Positions 6,447 to 10,990 of a stretch of 10,990 bases of DNA are shown in pieces. Location of the stretch: contig DASXXM010000510.1 in assembly GCA_036503065.1 (NCBI GenBank), forward strand, positions 1 through 10,990. Direction: 5' to 3'. The position numbers were made by a program, and so were the translations under genes. The notes beneath the pieces were generated by a model. The model made no database searches. It saw only the letters and a program-made list of their open reading frames with translations, and was not told the origin of the DNA. Each line of letters begins with the position of its first letter. Positions within the stretch are counted from its first letter, which is position 1. The DNA is from DATEPR01 sp036503065 (GTDB taxonomy: Bacteria; Actinomycetota; Actinomycetes; Mycobacteriales; Pseudonocardiaceae).

Positions 6447-7334
6447 ATGGCACGATCGACGATCGTGACGGTGACGAGGTTCGGCCAGCGCGCGGTGCCG
6501 CAGGACCGGGCGCTGGTGATGGCGATCGTCAACCGGACGAAGGACTCGTTCTACGACCACGGTGCCACCTTCGCGGACGAGCCGGCACTGCGCCGGGTGG
6601 ACACGGCGGTCGACGAGGGCGCGGACATCATCGACATCGGCGGTGTCCGAGCGGGTGCGCAGGGCGAGACCGTGGACGCGGCCGAGGAGGCACGCCGCGT
6701 GGTGCCGTTCGTCGCGGCGGTGCGGGCGCGGTACCCGGACGTGGTGCTGTCCGTGGACACGTGGCGGCACGAGGTCGCCCGGCTCGTGTGCGCCGAGGGC
6801 GCCGACCTGATCAACGACACGTGGGCGGGCGCCGACCCCGAACTGGCCGCCGTTGCCGCGGAATTCGGCGTCGGCATCGTCTGTTCGCACACCGGCAACC
6901 TGCCGCCGCGCACCGATCCGCACCGCGTGCACTACACGGACGTCGTGGCCGAGGTGACCGCGGACCTGGTCGCGGCGGCCGACCGGATGGTCGCGGCCGG
7001 TGTGCCGCCGGAGGGCATCCTGATCGACCCGACGCACGACTTCGGCAAGAACACCTGGCACGGGCTCGCGCTGCTCCGGCACGTGGACGTGCTGGTCGCG
7101 ACCGGCTGGCCGGTGCTGATGGCGTTGTCCAACAAGGATTTCGTCGGCGAGACGCTGGGCGTCGGCCTGGCCGACCGGGTGGACGGCACGCTGGCCGCGA
7201 CCGCGGTGGCGGCGTGGCGTGGCGCGCGGGTGTTCCGGGCGCACGAGGTCCGGCGCACCCGGCACGTGGTGGACATGGTGGCCAGCATCGCCGGCACCCG
7301 CCCGCCGGCCGGTGTGCTGCGGGCGCTGGCATGA
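6447..7334 (+). CDS. folP2: FolP2-type dihydropteroate synthase homologue, probably not a true DHPS
   Basis: This 295-aa TIM-barrel protein is clearly related to dihydropteroate synthase and closest in pattern to mycobacterial FolP2. DHPS landmarks are recognisable but altered. The pterin-loop motif reads MAIVNRTKDSFYDHGATF (25-42) instead of NVTPDSFSDGG. The sulfonamide-loop GGESTRPG is replaced by GGVRAG (65-70). SVDTW (102-106) and INDTWAG (122-128) are kept. MHMxG.P is SHTGNLP (147-153), DPGIGFGK is DPTHDFGKN (194-202), the SRKSF segment is LSNKDFVGE (227-235), and RVHDV is RAHEV (264-268). The mycobacterial paralogue is reported, from memory, to lack DHPS activity. It is 4 bp after the LOG gene and overlaps gpgS by ATGA. 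ATG 6447 has a poor ribosome site; GTG 6465 or 6471 are alternatives. The real substrate is unknown. Confidence 0.92.
   Translation: MARSTIVTVTRFGQRAVPQDRALVMAIVNRTKDSFYDHGATFADEPALRRVDTAVDEGADIIDIGGVRAGAQGETVDAAEEARRVVPFVAAVRARYPDVVLSVDTWRHEVARLVCAEGADLINDTWAGADPELAAVAAEFGVGIVCSHTGNLPPRTDPHRVHYTDVVAEVTADLVAAADRMVAAGVPPEGILIDPTHDFGKNTWHGLALLRHVDVLVATGWPVLMALSNKDFVGETLGVGLADRVDGTLAATAVAAWRGARVFRAHEVRRTRHVVDMVASIAGTRPPAGVLRALA
6451..6467. repeat. 17-bp perfect palindrome at the start of folP2
   Basis: CACGATCG (6451-6458) and CGATCGTG (6460-6467) form a perfect inverted repeat around a single A. In RNA it could form a 7-bp stem with a GAC loop. It begins directly after the ATG codon at 6447 and ends on an alternative GTG at 6465. 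It could be an operator, a structure limiting folP2 initiation, or chance. Confidence 0.45.
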
Positions 7335-8251
7335 CGTGGTTCGATTCGCGGACCTGGCAGAGTCCGCAGTGGACTGTGTCGGAACTGTTACGTGCCAAGG
7401 GCTCCCGTACGGTGAGCGTCGTGCTACCGGCACTCGACGAGGAAGCGACCGTCGGCGGTGTGGTGCGCTCGGTGCTGCCCCTGCTCGGGTCCGTTGTGGA
7501 CGAATGCGTGGTGGTGGACTCCGGTTCGACCGACCGGACCGCGTCGGTGGCGGCCGCCGCAGGCGCGCGGGTCGTGCACCGCGGCGACGTGCTGCCGGAA
7601 CTGGCGCCGCGGCCCGGCAAGGGCGAGGTGCTGTGGCGCTCGATCGCGGCCACCAGCGGCGATGTGCTGGTGTTCCTGGACTCCGACCTGGTCGATCCCG
7701 CCCCCGGCTTCGTCACCGCGTTGCTCGGTCCGATCCTCCGCGTGCCGGCCGTGCAACTGGTGAAGGGCTTCTACCGCAGGCCCCTGCGGCTGGAGAGCGC
7801 CGAGGTCGGCACCGGCGGCGGCCGGGTGACCGAGCTGCTGGCCCGGCCGCTGCTGGCCACGCTGCGACCGGAGCTCGCCGGCGTGATCCAGCCGCTGGGC
7901 GGCGAGTACGCGGTGACTCGGGAGTTCGCCGAGTCGGTGCCCTTCGCCGCGGGCTACGGGGTCGAGATCGGGCTGCTGCTCGACGCGCACACCCGGTTCG
8001 GCCTGGACGGGTTGGCGCAGGTCAACCTGGGTGTGCGCAAGCACCGCAACCGGTCGCTGTTGCAACTCGGCGTGATGGCCCGGCAGATCCTGGGCACCGC
8101 GCTGGCCCGCTGCGGTGTTCCGTCGCCACCCGATGAGCTGACCGAGTTCACCCAGTTCGTGCAGGTCGGCGGCGAATGGCTGCCGGACGCAACGGAGGTG
8201 CTCGTGGCCGACCGGCCCCCGATGCGGGACGTCCTCACTCGACCGGCCTGA
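7331..8251 (+). CDS. gpgS: Glucosyl-3-phosphoglycerate synthase (GpgS, GT81)
   Basis: This 306-aa GT-A glycosyltransferase transfers glucose from a nucleotide sugar to D-3-phosphoglycerate, giving glucosyl-3-phosphoglycerate. That is the precursor of glucosylglycerate and, in mycobacteria, of methylglucose lipopolysaccharide. Visible motifs are SVVLPALDEE (29-38), VVDSGSTDRT (61-70), RPGKGEVLWRS (94-104), the DXD metal site in FLDSDLVDP (115-123), GFYRRPL (146-152), TGGGRVTELLARPLLATLRPEL (161-182), QPLGGEYAVTRE (187-198), GYGVEIGLL (208-216) and a metal-ligand histidine in KHRNRSL (H238). These match the mycobacterial enzyme block by block at nearly the same length. The ATG at 7331 overlaps the folP2 TGA (ATGA), so translation is coupled. 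The 3' end overlaps the convergent membrane-protein gene by 17 bp. Glucosylglycerate would serve as a compatible solute or polysaccharide primer. Confidence 0.95.
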   Translation: MTWFDSRTWQSPQWTVSELLRAKGSRTVSVVLPALDEEATVGGVVRSVLPLLGSVVDECVVVDSGSTDRTASVAAAAGARVVHRGDVLPELAPRPGKGEVLWRSIAATSGDVLVFLDSDLVDPAPGFVTALLGPILRVPAVQLVKGFYRRPLRLESAEVGTGGGRVTELLARPLLATLRPELAGVIQPLGGEYAVTREFAESVPFAAGYGVEIGLLLDAHTRFGLDGLAQVNLGVRKHRNRSLLQLGVMARQILGTALARCGVPSPPDELTEFTQFVQVGGEWLPDATEVLVADRPPMRDVLTRPA

Positions 8252-9821
8252 TCAGCGTGGCGGCCAGCACCGCCATGCTCTGCTGGGTGAACTCGACGGT
8301 GGACAGGCCGTGTGCGCGCAGGGCGTAGTCGACCGCGGCCAACGTGGACCGTTCGATCAGTTTCCGATACCGGATCCCGTCCGCGTCCTGGAAGTACGGC
8401 GGGGCGTGCCCATCGGCCGCGATCTCCCGGATGCTGCGCCGGGCACCGAAGCTCGGCCCGATGTCGAGCTGGTCGTCGGCGGCCCGGATACCCGACACGT
8501 CGCCGACCGCGCGGGCGAGCAGCCGCAACCGTTCGAGCACCGACAGCGGCACGGTGGCGGTGGCGGCGATCGCCTCCAGCACCACCGGCAGGCTACGGCG
8601 CAGCCGCATCAGCTCGTGCCGGTACTCCGGCCGGATCGGGTCGAGCTGGTAGGAGTTCCACTCCAGGTACAGCGTGTTCTCGTCGCAGCCGACGTGCAGG
8701 TACGTGGACACCACGAGTTCGTCCTGCCGCCCGGCGACCTGGAAGCACAGGTACGGCCGGATCCACTCCAACGGGCGATCCACCATCCCGGTGATCAACG
8801 CCGGGTCGATGTAGCTGTGCGGCGGCCGGGACCGGTCCGGCAGGATGGCCGCGCCGATCGGTTCGTCCGCGTGGGCGACCAGCGCCTGTGCCGACGTCAG
8901 CGCCACGGCACCGTGGGTGAGCCCGGCCGGTCGCGGCCCCGGCAGGAGGCCGTCCGCGCCGCGCAGCATGAGCACCTCGTTGACCACGGCCCGGTAGATC
9001 TCACTCGGCACCAGCGGCCCGGTGCCGTTCGTCGGCCGGGGTTCGGCCGGTCGCAGCCGCACGGCCATCGACCACGAGTGGGTCGGCCTGCCGGCGCCGA
9101 CGAACATCCGACTGCCGTCGTGCACGTACGTGTTGATCGCGTGCATGCCGGCGACCAGTTCCAGCCTGCGCGCGTACCAGGCCGTCTTCTGCGGCGGCCA
9201 CGGCACCGGATAGCCGGGCAGCCGGAGCCAGCCCGGCCCGAACCGGTCCCGGACCAGGGCGTGCACGTAGAGCCGGTCGACGAACGCGGTGAGCAGCAGC
9301 AACCCGCCGAACGCCACCGACGCCAGCGCACCGAACGCGGGCCGCGTGCCGGGGCCGCCGCCGACCAGTCGACCCGGCGGACCGGTCGTGATGGCAACGG
9401 TCAACAGTCCGATACCCGAAACCACCACGACCACCAGCACCCAGCCACCGGTGCCCACCCGACGCTGTCCGGTACGGACCAACGTCCAGGTCAGCAGGCC
9501 GGCGCCGACCGCGGCCGGCCAGCTCAGCGACACCGGCCACAGCCCCGCCAGCAGCGCGACGGACAGCGCCAGCACGAAGGCGTCCCGCAGCACCCGCCGA
9601 CGCCGGCTGGCGACCGCCTCGGACAGCACGATCACCGGGTTGACGCCCGGTGACGGCGGAATGGCCCGGTTCGGGCCGCGCAGGAACTCGTCGATGAGCT
9701 CGTCGGCCAGCCGGTCCACGACGTGCACGGCCGCGGCCAGATGGCGCGTCAGATCTTCGAACCGGGGGGTGAGTGCGGTTCTCACCTGGTGTCGCGGTTT
9801 CACACCTTGGTGCACGGCCAT
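8235..9821 (-). CDS. Four-helix membrane protein with large cytoplasmic-like C-terminal region, unknown function
   Basis: This is a protein of about 528 aa with no recognised function. Residues 1-78 are polar and partly helical (RFEDLTRHLAAAVHVVDRLADELIDEFL). Four hydrophobic segments follow at about 80-97, 101-116, 126-146 and 162-188, with an arginine cluster (RRRR, 73-76) before the first. The long remainder (190-528) is soluble-looking. It has an aromatic/proline stretch (GPGWLRLPGYPVPWPPQKTAWYARR), a beta-rich centre (YLCFQVAGRQDELVVSTYLHVGCDENTLYLEW) and a charged helical end containing YFQDADGIRYRKLIERSTLAAVDYALRAHG. ATG 9821 was chosen because GGAGGTGG lies upstream (7-10 nt); GTG 9875 would add 18 residues. 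It runs against its neighbours, overlaps the end of gpgS by 17 bp, and interrupts the mycobacterial-like order gpgS to Rv1209, so it is probably an accessory gene. Confidence 0.85.
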   Translation of the reverse strand: MAVHQGVKPRHQVRTALTPRFEDLTRHLAAAVHVVDRLADELIDEFLRGPNRAIPPSPGVNPVIVLSEAVASRRRRVLRDAFVLALSVALLAGLWPVSLSWPAAVGAGLLTWTLVRTGQRRVGTGGWVLVVVVVSGIGLLTVAITTGPPGRLVGGGPGTRPAFGALASVAFGGLLLLTAFVDRLYVHALVRDRFGPGWLRLPGYPVPWPPQKTAWYARRLELVAGMHAINTYVHDGSRMFVGAGRPTHSWSMAVRLRPAEPRPTNGTGPLVPSEIYRAVVNEVLMLRGADGLLPGPRPAGLTHGAVALTSAQALVAHADEPIGAAILPDRSRPPHSYIDPALITGMVDRPLEWIRPYLCFQVAGRQDELVVSTYLHVGCDENTLYLEWNSYQLDPIRPEYRHELMRLRRSLPVVLEAIAATATVPLSVLERLRLLARAVGDVSGIRAADDQLDIGPSFGARRSIREIAADGHAPPYFQDADGIRYRKLIERSTLAAVDYALRAHGLSTVEFTQQSMAVLAATLIRPVE

Positions 9822-9890
9822 CGACGGACCACCTCCACCGTTCGTGTCCCCACGTGCGCGTTGGGTGAGCGGCACCGTACTAAGAATCAG

Positions 9891-9911
9891 CCAAACGGTG
9901 CAACCGTTTGG
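9891..9911. promoter_or_regulatory. Perfect 9-bp inverted repeat, operator-like
   Basis: CCAAACGGT (9891-9899), spacer GCA, and ACCGTTTGG (9903-9911) form a perfect dyad in the 165-bp divergent spacer between the membrane-protein gene and the DivIVA-like gene. On the minus strand it covers TTGCAC, which sits 15 nt from TAGTAC (9877-9882) and could be a -35/-10 pair for the membrane-protein gene. The size and symmetry are typical of a homodimeric repressor site such as TetR family operators. No regulator gene is adjacent in this window. Confidence 0.6.
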
Positions 9912-9926
9912 TTCGGTTGGTCATAC

Positions 9927-9947
9927 CGGGGGTTAGGACTGCCCCCG
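9927..9947. repeat. GC-rich inverted repeat in the divergent spacer
   Basis: CGGGGG (9927-9932) and CCCCCG (9942-9947) flank a 9-nt loop, making a 6-bp GC stem. It lies between the larger palindrome and the DivIVA-like gene start and is not followed by a T-run, so it is not a typical terminator. It may be a second binding site or chance in GC-rich DNA. Confidence 0.3.
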
Positions 9948-9986
9948 TTCGCGCATTCGGTCGGACGGACATGCCACCCTTGAACG

Positions 9987-10307
9987 GTGACCACCGCGTT
10001 GATCTATCTCGTCGTCATGGTGCTCGTGGCGGCCGTGGTGTACCTGCTCGCGTCGGCCGTGTTCGGCCGCGGCGAGGAGCTGGCCCCGCTGCCGCCGGGC
10101 GCGTCGCCGACCAGGCTGCCCGCTGACGACGCCACCGGCGACGACATCAGGGCGGTTCGGTTCCAGCAGGTGCTACGGGGCTACAAGATGACCGAGGTCG
10201 ACTGGGTGCTGGAGCGCCTCGGCACCGAGGTCGACCACCTGCGGGCCAGGATCGCCGAACTGGAGGGCTCGCTCGTCCCCGCCCGCGAGGAGTCGGCTGA
10301 TGAGTGA
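9987..10307 (+). CDS. Small membrane-anchored DivIVA-like protein (Rv1209-type)
   Basis: This 106-aa protein has one N-terminal membrane helix (about 3-26, ALIYLVVMVLVAAVVYLLASAVF). A short glycine/proline-rich linker follows (GRGEELAPLPPGASPTRLP), then a DivIVA-like helix (RAVRFQQVLRGYKMTEVDWVLERLGTEVDHLRARIAELE, about 55-93) that could form a short coiled coil. The GYKMTEVDWVLERL core is the usual DivIVA signature for membrane-curvature or polar-growth associated proteins. Its place just before tagA matches the mycobacterial order. GTG 9987 has no clear ribosome site; a weak CACCCT -10-like element 6 nt upstream (9975-9980) would allow a leaderless start. Its 3' end overlaps tagA by 8 bp. 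The specific role is not established. Confidence 0.88.
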   Translation: MTTALIYLVVMVLVAAVVYLLASAVFGRGEELAPLPPGASPTRLPADDATGDDIRAVRFQQVLRGYKMTEVDWVLERLGTEVDHLRARIAELEGSLVPAREESADE

Positions 10308-10869
10308 CGCGGTGGTCGGCGTGGACGGCCGGGCCAGGTGCGGCTGGGGCCTGTCCGCGCCCGAGTACATCGCGTACCACGACGAGGAGTGGGGCGTACC
10401 GCTGCACGGCACGCAGCACCTGTTCGAGCGGATGAGCCTCGAGGCGTTCCAGTCGGGCCTGTCCTGGCTGATCATCCTGCGCAAACGCGAGTCGTTCCGC
10501 CGCGCGTTCGACGGCTTCGACCCGGCCCGCGTGGCCGCCTTCGACGACACCCGGATCGCCGCGCTGCTGGCCGACGCGGGCATAGTCCGCAACCGGGCCA
10601 AGATCGAGGCCACGGTGCGCAACGCCAGGGCCGTGGTCGAGCTCGACCTGGACAGCCTGCTGTGGTCGTTCGCCCCCACCGAGCACGCCTCCCCGGCCAG
10701 CAACGCGGATGTGCCGGCCGTCACACCCGAGTCCACCGCAATGGCCAAGGAACTCAAACGCCGCGGCTTCGCCTTCGTCGGCCCCACAACGTGCTACGCG
10801 CTGATGCAGGCCACCGGCATGGTCGACGACCACCTGACCGACTGCTGGCGCTCCGGCCTCGCCACCTGA
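10300..10869 (+). CDS. tagA: DNA-3-methyladenine glycosylase I (TagA)
   Basis: This 189-aa base-excision repair enzyme removes 3-methyladenine from alkylated DNA. The family blocks are all present: RCGWG (13-17), YIAYHDEEWGVPLHG (23-37), LEAFQSGLSWLIILRKRE (47-64) with the Glu expected to recognise the base (E48), FRRAFDGFDP (66-75), AGIVRNRAKI (93-102), LLWSF (120-124) and FVGPTTCYALMQATGMVDDH (159-178). The zinc site known in the E. coli enzyme (Cys4, His17, His175, Cys179) corresponds to C14, H27, H178 and C182. ATG 10300 has GAGGAG 7 nt upstream and overlaps the DivIVA-like gene (ATGAGTGA), so the pair is co-translated. Length is standard and nothing appears missing. Confidence 0.97.
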   Translation: MSDAVVGVDGRARCGWGLSAPEYIAYHDEEWGVPLHGTQHLFERMSLEAFQSGLSWLIILRKRESFRRAFDGFDPARVAAFDDTRIAALLADAGIVRNRAKIEATVRNARAVVELDLDSLLWSFAPTEHASPASNADVPAVTPESTAMAKELKRRGFAFVGPTTCYALMQATGMVDDHLTDCWRSGLAT

Positions 10870-10884
10870 TCACGAACTCGGCGC

Positions 10885-10985
10885 GCAGGCAGCCCCACCC
10901 CGAGACAGCTCCACCCCGCAGGCAGCCCACCCGCACAGACATGCCTACCCCGGAGCTCTCTGCCCCACCGGAGGCAGCCCCCACC
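10885..10985. repeat. Degenerate short direct repeats downstream of tagA
   Basis: GCAGGCAGCCCCACCCCG starts at 10885, a diverged copy GACAGCTCCACCCCG lies at 10904-10918, GCAGGCAGCCCACCC starts at 10918 and GAGGCAGCCCCCACC at 10971. These are three to four copies of a roughly 15-bp core with irregular spacing. No convincing gene, promoter or terminator was found between 10870 and the window end. The repeat may continue past the edge. Confidence 0.5.
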
Positions 10986-10990
10986 ACTCC

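Noticed and set aside
8310..9653. A 447-codon plus-strand open frame antisense to the membrane-protein gene
   Set aside because: Low-complexity Arg/Gln/Pro-rich translation without motifs. The minus frame has helices, a good ribosome site and natural protein composition.
9927..9947. GC stem in the divergent spacer as an intrinsic terminator
   Set aside because: No T-run follows on either strand, and it lies between divergent starts where no terminator is needed.
10754..10987. A 77-codon minus-strand open frame at the right end
   Set aside because: It is partly antisense to tagA and its translation merely mirrors the GC-rich direct repeats; no ribosome site or conserved pattern was seen.

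Overview
The window is high-GC actinobacterial DNA. It has GC-rich third codon positions, many GTG starts, ATGA-type gene overlaps and apparently leaderless starts. Gene content and order resemble the mycobacterial stretch that, from memory, runs dapD, dapE, LOG gene, fadD6, folP2, gpgS, Rv1209, tagA (around Rv1201c to Rv1210). The proteins are clearly not mycobacterial, fadD6 is absent, and extra genes are inserted. The style suggests a non-mycobacterial actinomycete, perhaps Pseudonocardiaceae; that family placement is inference.

Left part (1-2406), minus strand, probably one operon read right to left: a small secreted lipoprotein (1909-2349), dapD (926-1894), a stand-alone RelA/SpoT synthetase-domain protein (182-895), and a small conserved hypothetical gene that leaves the window (1-185). 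The last two overlap by an ATGA. From the same 54-bp divergent region dapE (2407-3480) is read rightward, so two lysine/meso-diaminopimelate genes sit back to back.

Middle part (3481-8251), plus strand: a Tat-exported phospholipase C of the phosphocholine-specific type (3577-5643), a LOG-family nucleoside monophosphate phosphoribohydrolase (5657-6442), a FolP2-type dihydropteroate synthase homologue lacking several canonical active-site residues (6447-7334), and gpgS, glucosyl-3-phosphoglycerate synthase (7331-8251), coupled to folP2 by an ATGA overlap.

Right part (8235-10990): a minus-strand four-helix membrane protein of unknown function (8235-9821) overlaps the end of gpgS tail to tail. 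It is divergent from a plus-strand pair, a membrane-anchored DivIVA-like small protein (9987-10307) and tagA, 3-methyladenine DNA glycosylase I (10300-10869). The divergent spacer holds a perfect inverted repeat with 9-bp arms that looks like a repressor operator. The last 120 bases hold degenerate short direct repeats and no convincing gene.

No RNA gene, CRISPR array, insertion sequence or clear intrinsic terminator was seen. No stretch longer than about 170 bases lacks a gene. The least explained items are the RelA/SpoT protein with its overlapping partner, the orphan membrane protein with its operator-like palindrome, and the divergent FolP2 locked to GpgS.
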